This document shows positions 1 to 7,061 of a stretch of DNA of 39,026 nucleotides, in pieces. Made by a program: the position numbers and the translations under genes. This DNA comes from Candidatus Aminicenantota bacterium. GTDB lineage: Bacteria; Acidobacteriota; Aminicenantia; Aminicenantales; Aminicenantaceae. Positions within the stretch are counted from its first letter, which is position 1. Every line of letters begins with the position of its first letter. The stretch lies in assembly GCA_014727835.1 (NCBI GenBank), contig WJMT01000106.1:1-39026 (forward strand), given 5' to 3'. The notes under the pieces are model-generated. The model saw only the letters and a program-made list of their open reading frames with translations, searched no databases and was not told where the DNA came from.

Positions 1-58
1 CAGGGACAAGGGAGATCTCTGTTCTTTTTGTCAACAAAAAAACGAATTTCCTGTCTTT

Positions 59-1186
59 TTAAAGCATTGATTCGTTGAGATTCCAGCTCACGCTGTAGCG
101 TCTTACCTGATGAAAGCCCTGCTGGTCTTCAGAGACAACGTAGAGCTTGTCCTTTTTCCAGACTCGAGGGCGGTGTTCCAAAGGGATTTTAGCCATATAT
201 TTTCCCTGGGAGTTGAACACATCATAATAATACTGGCCGTTGGGAGCTTTTTCATAGGTGCGCACAAACACTCTGCCCTCTTCATCTATGCTCAGATAAA
301 TGAAAGGATTGTGATGAGAATCCCAGGAAATTTCAATTCCCTCAGGAGGCTCTTCTTGTCCATATTGAGATTTGCAGTACTCTATCTTTTTTTGTTCAGT
401 GATTTTCACAGGATCGTATTCCTTTATTATTTTCATAAACAGGCTTCCGTCCGGCTTCAGGTACTGGATCTCATAGATGTCATTATAACCCCAAATGATA
501 TGGTCACGGCTGTCGATCTGCCAAAAGCACTGGGCAAAAAAAGGATTGACCTTGGGGTATTGAGCGACTTGATAAGAATAAATGGTCTTTTTTTCAGTCA
601 AGTCCGGATTGAATATCTTTAAATAACCGGTAACGGTCTGATCCATAACCGTATAACCGGCCACGATATGGTTTTGAGAATCGACCACCGGTTTGAGGAA
701 CCAAAGCATGCCTTTAAGGTCTATGGATTTCAGAAGTTTCCCATCCAGAGAAAAAAAGTGAAGGACTCTGGCACTCCAGTCGCTGACCACGATTTCATTG
801 TTAGGCGTGATGGATAAACTTCTGGCGCTCTGCATTTCGCCCGGGCCCTGCCCTTTTTGGCCGACTGTTCTTAAATATACGCCGTCTTTATCAAAGACTT
901 GAATGTGAGTTTCTTTTGAATCCAGAACATAGATGTTCTCCTCAGAATCTACATCTACATCACGCACTTCAGAAAACATATATTCCTCAGGCCCTTCTTT
1001 TTCTCCAATCATAAGGTCTTCTTCCAATTCCAATACACTCCCTGAATACATAGGTTCCATTGGATTTTCAACAATGGTCACTCCATCTTGGGTTTTGATG
1101 GTCCCTTTCCACTCAGAATCCTGCTGAGTGCAGGAAGCGGCCAGGAACAGTAAAAAAAGGACTAGGAAAATATTTGTTTTCTTCAT
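59..1186 (-). CDS. Six-bladed beta-propeller (NHL-like) lipoprotein
   Basis: 375 aa. Residues 1-19 are a lipoprotein signal (KK, hydrophobic run, lipobox LAASC with Cys19), so the protein should be exported and lipid anchored. From about residue 73 there are NHL-type blade repeats: DVDVDSEENIYVLD, then IQVFDKDGVYLRTVG and GQGPGEM, followed by further blades to the C-terminus. This is the pattern of the '6-bladed beta-propeller' lipoproteins that are expanded in Aminicenantes-like genomes. Ligand and function are unknown. The ATG at 1186 has AGGGG about 7 nt upstream, supporting this start. A C-terminal remnant of a homologue lies upstream at 1775-2059 on the same strand, suggesting an old tandem duplication. 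Family assignment is fairly safe; the role is not known. Confidence 0.85.
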   Translation of the reverse strand: MKKTNIFLVLFLLFLAASCTQQDSEWKGTIKTQDGVTIVENPMEPMYSGSVLELEEDLMIGEKEGPEEYMFSEVRDVDVDSEENIYVLDSKETHIQVFDKDGVYLRTVGQKGQGPGEMQSARSLSITPNNEIVVSDWSARVLHFFSLDGKLLKSIDLKGMLWFLKPVVDSQNHIVAGYTVMDQTVTGYLKIFNPDLTEKKTIYSYQVAQYPKVNPFFAQCFWQIDSRDHIIWGYNDIYEIQYLKPDGSLFMKIIKEYDPVKITEQKKIEYCKSQYGQEEPPEGIEISWDSHHNPFIYLSIDEEGRVFVRTYEKAPNGQYYYDVFNSQGKYMAKIPLEHRPRVWKKDKLYVVSEDQQGFHQVRRYSVSWNLNESML

Positions 1187-1236
1187 TTTATTCCCCTTTA
1201 TTGACTCACATTAATATATATCAAATCTACAACTAA

Positions 1237-1398
1237 GTTATTATATCTTTCAAGTATTTTCTAGTTATTCTAATAACCAAAATTTATCGTAATATTGCTT
1301 ATCCAGGTGAAATAACCCCATATGGTGAATGGAAAGCTGAAGATATAGCGCTACATTTGTATCCATATTTCCCATTGACTCAATATGTTTGTTCTTAG
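1237..1398 (+). other. Possible decayed coding remnant (about 53 codons, no start)
   Basis: An open frame between TAA (1234-1236) and TAG (1396-1398) without ATG, GTG or TTG. Its second half reads like real protein (YPGEITPYGEWKAEDIALHL, then YPYFPLTQ). It lies in a 588-base stretch between the first propeller gene and the propeller remnant. I do not recognise the family. It may be the 3' end of a lost gene, or chance. Confidence 0.3.
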
Positions 1399-1437
1399 TA
1401 TTATTCCTTACACAGCATCTGAGAGAGAGGGAATTTT

Positions 1438-1689
1438 ATTAGCAGAGAGATTACTATAATTAAAAAATTTCATTGGATTAAAATATTCTCAATCATTGTT
1501 TTTTCTCTATTCATATCCTGCGATAATCAAATCCATGAACGCAAACTTGCTGAAGGGAGTTTTTATATCCCTTTTTCTAATCGATTAAGGATTAAATGGG
1601 TTGATGGTTATTATATAACGAAAAATTTAATAGAGAAAAAAGAACAACCTCATTTTTCTTTTAGTATTTACAAAATCGAAGAAAAATAA
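1438..1689 (+). CDS. Possible short lipoprotein ORF with ATT start, or N-terminal remnant
   Basis: An 83-codon frame with no ATG, GTG or TTG. The best initiation site is ATT at 1438, with a GAGAGGG Shine-Dalgarno-like run ending about 7 nt upstream. The product would begin with Lys residues, then a hydrophobic run and a lipobox-like FISC (IFSIIVFSLFISCDN), followed by about 55 residues ending IYKIEEK. Either it is a small lipoprotein using a rare start codon, or the N-terminal stump of a degraded lipoprotein gene. The surrounding decayed sequence favours the latter. Confidence 0.35.
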   Translation: MSREITIIKKFHWIKIFSIIVFSLFISCDNQIHERKLAEGSFYIPFSNRLRIKWVDGYYITKNLIEKKEQPHFSFSIYKIEEK

Positions 1690-1774
1690 ATGAAATCAAG
1701 AGTCAAAACTTTATTAATCTAGAAATAAGAAAATAGGGGAACAGGTAAGACGGCACTGGTTTTATGAAAAAGAA

Positions 1775-2059
1775 TCAATCTCCTCTGGATGACACAGATA
1801 ATTCAGCGCAGACCAGCTCCTTATATCCCCCCTCCTTTTCCCTTACATAATACACCCGGCCGTTTTGAGCCCTGGCATAAGTGTAGAGTTCTATTCCAAA
1901 TCTTTCATAACTATCCAGTAATAATTGTCCCATGAATTTTCCTTGAGGATCAAACACATCATGGACCATCCCCACTTCTTTTTTCTCAAAAGTCCTGACA
2001 AACAAATATCCCTCATCACAAGTTATTTCCAACATAATCGCATAAATTACTAAAGTCAA
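1775..2059 (-). pseudogene. C-terminal remnant of a six-bladed beta-propeller protein
   Basis: 94 codons opening on TTG, with no signal peptide. The body aligns end to end with roughly the last 90 residues of the lipoprotein at 59-1186: here GYLFVRTFEKK, HDVFDPQGKFM and RVYYVREKEGG, against GRVFVRTYEKA, YDVFNSQGKYM and KLYVVSEDQQG there. The N-terminal three quarters of the family are missing and no upstream sequence in any frame supplies them. This is best read as the tail of a deleted paralogue. The TTG has no convincing ribosome binding site, so translation is doubtful. Confidence 0.7.
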
Positions 2060-2148
2060 TGAACTGTTATCAAAAAAAATGGGTAAACGAGTATGACGGT
2101 ACTGTTTTTAATATGAGAATAAAAATAAGAGGTGATCGAGCTTTTTTA

Positions 2149-2176
2149 TTGATTTCACTGACAATTAAACTATAAT
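2149..2176 (+). promoter_or_regulatory. Predicted sigma-70 promoter of the MNT/HEPN pair
   Basis: TTGATT (2149-2154), a 16-nt spacer and a perfect TATAAT (2171-2176). It lies 45 bases upstream of the MNT start, giving a leader of roughly 38 nt. The same TTGATT-N16-TATAAT arrangement recurs at 18251-18278. Confidence 0.55.
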
Positions 2177-2185
2177 AGATATGGT

Positions 2186-2202
2186 TATCAGAGTCAGTGA
2201 TA
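2186..2202 (+). promoter_or_regulatory. Possible operator palindrome (TATCA-N7-TGATA)
   Basis: Inverted repeat with 5-bp arms, TATCA (2186-2190) and TGATA (2198-2202), at the expected transcription start of the MNT/HEPN promoter. That position would suit autorepression, which is common in toxin-antitoxin-like pairs. Arms this short occur often by chance, so support is positional only. Confidence 0.25.
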
Positions 2203-2220
2203 TGAATTTATCCCTTAAAA

Positions 2221-2712
2221 ATGCTTAAAGAGAAATTTAAAGAACTTCAAGATAAACTCCTTAAAGAAACCAAATCCTTTTATGGAAATGATCTGGTCTC
2301 TTTTGTTGTTTTTGGTTCAGTAGCCAGAGAAACTTTCCGATTCAATTCTGATATTGACATCCTGATCATTGCTGAAAATCTCCCTAATGGTCGAATGAAG
2401 AGAGTGAAACAATTTTCAGCTGTGGAAGAAAAGATTGAGCCTTTTCTGGAATCCCTTGAAAAGCAGGGCATCCACACTTATATATCCCCTGTTTTCAAGA
2501 CCCCTGATGAAGTCAAAAAAGGGAGTCCTCTGTTTCTGGATATGGTGGAAGATGCTCTTATCCTTTATGATAAAGATGATTTTTTCACCCAATGGCTTAA
2601 GGAGTTTAAAGCCCGATTAAAAAAATTGGGGGCCAAGAGAGTCTGGAGAGGAAATATGTGGTACTGGGTCTTGAAACCAGATTATAAGCCCGGCGAGGTC
2701 ATAGAATTATGA
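2221..2712 (+). CDS. MNT-type nucleotidyltransferase (antitoxin-like partner of HEPN)
   Basis: 163 aa. A minimal nucleotidyltransferase with the family signature G32-S33-x10-D44-x-D46 (FGSVARET...SDIDIL), whose two Asp bind metal and ATP. In characterised MNT/HEPN pairs such a protein adenylylates a Tyr on the HEPN partner or acts as antitoxin. The third acidic catalytic residue is not obvious to me: the expected strand reads HTYISPVF. The stop overlaps the ATG of the HEPN gene by 4 bp, so the two are translationally coupled. The ATG at 2221 has no clear Shine-Dalgarno; no better in-frame start is present. Confidence 0.85.
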   Translation: MLKEKFKELQDKLLKETKSFYGNDLVSFVVFGSVARETFRFNSDIDILIIAENLPNGRMKRVKQFSAVEEKIEPFLESLEKQGIHTYISPVFKTPDEVKKGSPLFLDMVEDALILYDKDDFFTQWLKEFKARLKKLGAKRVWRGNMWYWVLKPDYKPGEVIEL

Positions 2713-3119
2713 ACACAAAAAGTCTTGCTGAGAGCTATCTTAAGAAAGCTTTGGACCGGCTGGATGTTTTAGACCTCCTCTTTAAAAAAGGCGCTTTTTC
2801 TGATGTGATCCGAGAATCACAGGAGATTGTTGAGCTTTCTCTTAAAGGGATGCTGCGGTTTGTGGGAGTGGAACCCCCGAAAATCCATGATGTGGGCGGC
2901 CTGCTTCTGGAGCACAAAGACAAATTTTCACAGGACATATCTAAACGATTAAAAAAACTTGCTGAGATCTCCAAAAGGCTTCGGAAAGAAAGAGAGCTGG
3001 CTTTTTATGGAGATATTGATTTCATACCTACTGAAGAATACACCCGTGAGGATGCTAAAGAGGCCATCAAAGACACCCGGATGGTTACTAAGGCCGCCAA
3101 AGAATTGATAAAAGCCTAA
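2709..3119 (+). CDS. HEPN domain protein
   Basis: 136 aa, helical HEPN fold. The N-terminus (SYLKKALDRLDVLDLLF...) and the C-terminal block RKERELAFYGD...FIPTEEYTREDA match the HEPN family that is paired with MNT nucleotidyltransferases. HEPN toxins with RNase activity normally carry R-x4-6-H. Here the equivalent segment is R95-E-L-A-F-Y100-G-D, with no His but with a Tyr in the place of the Tyr modified in HepT-like proteins. RNase activity is therefore doubtful, and the pair may have another role. It begins 4 bp inside the MNT gene (ATGA). Confidence 0.8.
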   Translation: MNTKSLAESYLKKALDRLDVLDLLFKKGAFSDVIRESQEIVELSLKGMLRFVGVEPPKIHDVGGLLLEHKDKFSQDISKRLKKLAEISKRLRKERELAFYGDIDFIPTEEYTREDAKEAIKDTRMVTKAAKELIKA

Positions 3120-3154
3120 AATAACAAAACAAGCGGACTCAATAGCGTTTTGGT

Positions 3155-3634
3155 TTATTTTTTTGCTTGATAAAGCTTTACATAGTTGCCGCAGGTATCA
3201 TCAAAGACCGCCTCTATACCCCATTCAGTTACTTCAGGCTCTTTTTTAAAAACCACACCTAATTTTTTTAACCTCTTATATTCCCACTGAATATCCTCGA
3301 CTCCCAATACGATCACTGGTATCCCTTCCTTATAAAGACCTTCCTGATAAGCCTTGGCAATGGGATGGTCATTGGGCTCAAGAAGAAGCTGTGTTCCATC
3401 CGGTTCTTCAGGTGACACCACAATAGCTAAGTTGTATTCCGGAACATACATTTTCTCTATGAAACCAAGTGTTTCTGTGTAAAATTTAATGGCTTCAGCC
3501 GGGCTTTTGACAAAGACGCTTGTGAGTGTAATTTTCATGGTGGTCCTTTTTGTTATGTCTGAAGTTACTGACATAGAAAATAATATCAATCCGCAGATAA
3601 CAAAAGCTAACAGAATTAACTGTTTTCTCTTCAT
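3155..3634 (-). CDS. VOC/glyoxalase-fold protein with N-terminal export signal
   Basis: 159 aa. Residues 33-157 are a single vicinal-oxygen-chelate module: MKITLTSVFVKSP, AIKFYTETLGF, GTQLLLEPN, then WGIEAVFDDTCGNYVKLYQ. Residues 1-32 add a positively charged, hydrophobic leader (LILLAFVICGLILFSM), unusual for this normally cytosolic family, so the product may be exported or membrane tethered. The ATG at 3634 has a strong AGGAGG about 8 nt upstream. A second in-frame ATG at 3538 lies exactly where the VOC domain begins and is preceded by AAAAGGA, so a shorter cytosolic form is possible. Substrate unknown. Confidence 0.75.
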   Translation of the reverse strand: MKRKQLILLAFVICGLILFSMSVTSDITKRTTMKITLTSVFVKSPAEAIKFYTETLGFIEKMYVPEYNLAIVVSPEEPDGTQLLLEPNDHPIAKAYQEGLYKEGIPVIVLGVEDIQWEYKRLKKLGVVFKKEPEVTEWGIEAVFDDTCGNYVKLYQAKK

Positions 3635-3730
3635 ATTTTGTCCTCCTGAGATGGCTCTTTACTTAATAAATACACGTACTGCCTTTCCCCACATTTCCAT
3701 GCTTATCTCCCTCATCAAATCATGCAATAC

Positions 3731-3750
3731 TAACTTACATATCTAAGTTA
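3731..3750. promoter_or_regulatory. Perfect 7-bp inverted repeat upstream of the VOC gene
   Basis: TAACTTA (3731-3737), 6 bases, TAAGTTA (3744-3750). It sits about 100 bp upstream of the VOC start in the 246-base gap before the symporter gene. It could be an operator or a small hairpin; arms of this length are expected by chance somewhere in a window this size. Nothing else in the gap is supported beyond the short similarity at 3785-3807. Confidence 0.25.
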
Positions 3751-3880
3751 CAAAAAACAACAGTAATTTTACCCACTTTTCCACCTTGGCTGTGGCATCT
3801 TATTGATATCAATTGAGTTATACAGATATTGAGGCCTTTTTTACCCCTTAGAATCTCTTTTTCTGCCCTGAAACCAAGCT

Positions 3881-5674
3881 CTAAGCCTTTCTGGTGGGAG
3901 GAAGGTGGCGGTACCAGGTAAACCTCAGGATAAAGACAGCCGTCAATCCGATTCCCAAGCAAAGGAAAGCTGAGGGATACCACTGTCCCACAAAATACAT
4001 GGGAAACAGATAAAATGCTCCTATAGCCGCCATGCCCAAGAGCACATTCAAAGCAGTCAGTCCGAAATTCTCTGCTTTGGAGGATTTTTCCTCCTCTGAT
4101 AACCGGGAGATTTTCTTTATCGGCCCCCAAGCCCCAAAAGGTCTCACACTCTGATAAAATGAGATAAGAACATCTTTTTTGACCGGGGAGGTCAAGAGAG
4201 AGCCGCCCACACTCAACAACAAAGAAACCACTACAATAAAAGGAAACACGAGTGTGGTGGAGAGGGAATCAAAAAAAAGCGATATCGCAGCCAGGCTCAT
4301 TCCGCCCAAAGTGCCCAGCGCATACCCCCAGCCATTCATCCGCCACCAATACCAGCGAAGGACATTGGGAATGATGATCCCGGCGCCCAGAGTCACCATC
4401 ATCCAATTCCATATCTCTGCAATGGACTCACTCTGGAAACCAATGCCTAATCCCAGAACCACCAGCAGGATTGTGGCGATATAGCCGGCTCGAACCGACT
4501 GTTTTTCCGTAGCGCGAGGACGGAAATAAAGCTGCCATATATCCCTCACCATAAAAGAAGCCCCGCTGTTTACAGTGGAGCTGAAAGTGGACATAAAAGC
4601 AGCCAACAGTCCTGCGATCACAAGCCCTCTGAGTCCTAAAGGGAGAAAATCCCGAAGCACCAAAGGCATTACCTGCTCAGAATCCGCAGCGCCTACGGCT
4701 CCGGTCAAAGCCAAAAGAACAATCCCCATAACCATAGCCCAGCGCACAATGAGAAAAGCGCTCCAGGAAGCTCCGATTTTGGCAGCATCCCGGTCATCCC
4801 GAGCTGCCAGAAAACGCTGAAAATCATACATCTGTGCCGGTCCTCCTGCGTTCATCAGAAAACCTTTTAAAACCCAGATAATCACCAAGGCCCCAAAGAA
4901 CTCAAATTGGGCATGAGCGGTGCCTGAAAATTCAGACATCCTCCAGGGGATACGCAAGGAGGCAAAGTCCTGGGGCAGACGCTGGAGAAGTTCCGGAGTG
5001 AGCTTCGCCCAGGCAATCCCGGCGATCAGCAGACTGCTTAGGGTCAGTACAATGGTTTGGATGACATCTGTGACTACTACGCTGAAAAGCCCGCCCAAGA
5101 CCACATACAGAGTTGTGGCGCCAATGATTAGCACAGCCAAAAACGCGGCTTTGTGATCTGTCAGCAGGGATTGGATCCAGGGGACATGGATTCGGGCAGC
5201 CAGAGAATCAAGCGGGATATAAACTGAAGCAAACTTGCCTATCCCCTGAAAAGCGTATCCCACAAAACTGGACAGCGTTAAAATGGCCATCAAGGCATAA
5301 GCTGTTCGTGCTAAACGCCCCGGAGCGCCGTCTCCGAACCGGGTCTTCATCCATTCCGCCGCGGTCATCACCTTAGAGCGGCGGACCCATTTCCCCATGT
5401 AAGCCAGGAAAAAGGCGCCCATCATAAATCCCCACATCCAGTGATGCCACATGGATTTCATGCCCAGGACAAACAGAATGGAGACGATCCACATGGTGCC
5501 GGTGATGTCAAAATTCGATACAGAGCCGGACATGGAGAGCAGCAGCCAGTGTATGCGCTTTCCCCCGAGAAAGTAAGAATCAAGGCTCTGAGAGGCACGC
5601 TTTTTGTACCAGAATCCCAGGCTGACCACTACAGCGAAATAGAGAAAAACAATGCCCAAATCTATGATTGTCAT
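3881..5674 (-). CDS. Sodium:solute symporter (SSS family)
   Basis: 597 aa, about 13 predicted membrane segments, with the SSS N-terminal pattern SYFLGGKRIHWLLLSMSGSV followed by SNFDITGTMW near residues 33-62 and a long transport core. The family carries out Na+-driven uptake of sugars, amino acids, carboxylates or betaines; the substrate cannot be read from sequence. The ATG overlaps the stop of the URO-D-like gene by 4 bp (ATGA, 5671-5674) and has little Shine-Dalgarno of its own, so expression should be coupled. The pairing suggests that the transporter imports the substrate, or handles the product, of the URO-D-like enzyme. The C-terminus extends past residue 520 with extra membrane segments. 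Confidence 0.9.
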   Translation of the reverse strand: MTIIDLGIVFLYFAVVVSLGFWYKKRASQSLDSYFLGGKRIHWLLLSMSGSVSNFDITGTMWIVSILFVLGMKSMWHHWMWGFMMGAFFLAYMGKWVRRSKVMTAAEWMKTRFGDGAPGRLARTAYALMAILTLSSFVGYAFQGIGKFASVYIPLDSLAARIHVPWIQSLLTDHKAAFLAVLIIGATTLYVVLGGLFSVVVTDVIQTIVLTLSSLLIAGIAWAKLTPELLQRLPQDFASLRIPWRMSEFSGTAHAQFEFFGALVIIWVLKGFLMNAGGPAQMYDFQRFLAARDDRDAAKIGASWSAFLIVRWAMVMGIVLLALTGAVGAADSEQVMPLVLRDFLPLGLRGLVIAGLLAAFMSTFSSTVNSGASFMVRDIWQLYFRPRATEKQSVRAGYIATILLVVLGLGIGFQSESIAEIWNWMMVTLGAGIIIPNVLRWYWWRMNGWGYALGTLGGMSLAAISLFFDSLSTTLVFPFIVVVSLLLSVGGSLLTSPVKKDVLISFYQSVRPFGAWGPIKKISRLSEEEKSSKAENFGLTALNVLLGMAAIGAFYLFPMYFVGQWYPSAFLCLGIGLTAVFILRFTWYRHLPPTRKA

Positions 5675-6909
5675 GGTTTGTTGATGGCATCAAACATGGC
5701 GGCTGCATTTTCCGTCGGAACATCAGCCAGGATATTATGCACCTGCTGAAAAACAAATCCACCCTTGGGACGAAGCCAATCCACCTGCTCCCTGACATGA
5801 GCCGCTACCTGTTCCGGAGAACTGTGGGGCAGCACATCCCGGGTATCGCATCCTCCTCCCCACAAGGTTATTCGATCGCCAAAATCTTTTTTCAGCCCGC
5901 CGGGATCCATTCCCTTTGCTGTGATTTGAACCGGATTGATAGCATCCAGTCCCGCATCGATCAGATCTTCCATAAGCTCGCGCACACCCCCGCAGCAGTG
6001 CAGCATGACCTTGACATCAGCCAGCTCTTTAGCCCTCATCCAAAGCTTCTTGTGGAAGGGTTTGATCATTTCCCGGTACATCTGGGGCGATATCAAAGGA
6101 CCGGTTTGTCCGCCCAGGTCATCTCCAAAGAGAATAATGTCGATGTAAGGACCCACTGCAGCCAGCCATTTTTCCAGGTTTTTCATGTGAAGAGCACATA
6201 ATTTTTCAGAAAACCGCAAAGTTTTGTCCGGATAAAGGCTGAGATACACCAAATATTGATCCATCCGGAAAAGCATCTGAGGGATTTCAAACATGTTTCC
6301 GCCAAAAAGACCGATGACGGCCCGGTCTGTGGATAAACGGAATTTTCTCGCCTTTTCAGCCATCTCAGCCAGGCCTTTGTCATTAAGCGGAAGATGGGCT
6401 CCCGGACTGGCCACATCTGTCCACACTGTTTGGGCCAATGCCTCTTCCAGGTCATCAAATTCATCAGCAGCAAAATCACGATCTTCCAGAGGAAAATGGG
6501 TCTGCTCAAAGTAAAGCGAGCTTTTTTTAAGCACGGCCAGTTTTTGGCCTTTGGAATTGAGCAAAAACCAGTCATTCCCCTGCTTTTGGATGGGAATATA
6601 ATAAGGGATTTTGCAGGGAGTTCCATCCGGCAAGACCCAGTCTTTCCACGCCTCTTCCTCGGTTAAAAAACCTCGTCCCATCTCTACGGTATCCACGCCA
6701 AAACGGTCCAGTACATCCTCATCCACCACAGCCAGCTGCTGGATCATGTCATACACCCGCACCGATTTTGGGGGAAGCTTCAAGTGTTTTCGCAGATCCG
6801 AATAGATCAAAGCCGCTATTCCAGAGGATCGGTGTCCGGAAAAGTCCACAGGAATGAGATCTGACTCTTGGTGGTTGAGAGCGGCACATATTCTCTCTCG
6901 AGACGTCAT
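5671..6909 (-). CDS. URO-D family protein, zinc-type corrinoid methyltransferase-like
   Basis: About 412 aa. The N-terminus MTSRERICAALNHQESD is the usual beginning of MtaA/MtbA-type uroporphyrinogen-decarboxylase-family proteins, so I start at 6909; an in-frame ATG at 6930 adds seven residues. Zinc ligands of the methylcobamide:CoM methyltransferase branch appear as LHCCGG and GGGCDTRD (about residues 304 and 354 from this start). True HemE has no such metal site, so haem synthesis is unlikely. Likely role: methyl transfer involving a methylated amine, betaine or aromatic substrate and a corrinoid carrier. No corrinoid protein gene is adjacent. It is coupled by ATGA to the downstream symporter. 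Confidence 0.8.
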   Translation of the reverse strand: MTSRERICAALNHQESDLIPVDFSGHRSSGIAALIYSDLRKHLKLPPKSVRVYDMIQQLAVVDEDVLDRFGVDTVEMGRGFLTEEEAWKDWVLPDGTPCKIPYYIPIQKQGNDWFLLNSKGQKLAVLKKSSLYFEQTHFPLEDRDFAADEFDDLEEALAQTVWTDVASPGAHLPLNDKGLAEMAEKARKFRLSTDRAVIGLFGGNMFEIPQMLFRMDQYLVYLSLYPDKTLRFSEKLCALHMKNLEKWLAAVGPYIDIILFGDDLGGQTGPLISPQMYREMIKPFHKKLWMRAKELADVKVMLHCCGGVRELMEDLIDAGLDAINPVQITAKGMDPGGLKKDFGDRITLWGGGCDTRDVLPHSSPEQVAAHVREQVDWLRPKGGFVFQQVHNILADVPTENAAAMFDAINKP

Positions 6910-6983
6910 GGCTTTCTGATTATAACCCATCCAAAAGCAACAAGTAAACTCATGCAGTTCATTGTTAAGGAGAATGTTTTCAC

Positions 6984-7013
6984 TTGACAGAATTTTCTGT
7001 GGTGGTGTATTTT
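6984..7013 (+). promoter_or_regulatory. Predicted promoter of the BNR lipoprotein gene
   Basis: Consensus TTGACA (6984-6989), an 18-nt spacer and TATTTT (7008-7013), followed by a leader of about 40 nt with AAGGA 8 nt before the ATG at 7062. It lies in the divergent gap with the URO-D-like gene. Confidence 0.5.
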
Positions 7014-7061
7014 TCTGTTATAAGCAGAAAGGACCATACTTCTTAACGAAAGGATCAGCAA

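Noticed and set aside
110..622. 170-codon plus-strand frame
   Set aside because: Antisense to the propeller lipoprotein, which has a signal peptide, repeats and a ribosome site.
1732..2126. Imperfect direct repeats near 1736-1780 and 2079-2122 flanking the propeller remnant
   Set aside because: Only about two thirds identical with gaps, and the left copy runs into the remnant itself; not convincing target duplications.
3735..4130. 131-codon minus-strand frame
   Set aside because: Overlaps the symporter C-terminus in another frame, has no family features and no good start.
5668..6201. 177-codon plus-strand frame
   Set aside because: Antisense to the URO-D-like gene; the motifs are all on the minus strand.
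5671..6909. HemE (uroporphyrinogen decarboxylase of haem synthesis)
   Set aside because: Carries the zinc-binding HxC and distant Cys of the methyltransferase branch and no haem gene is nearby.
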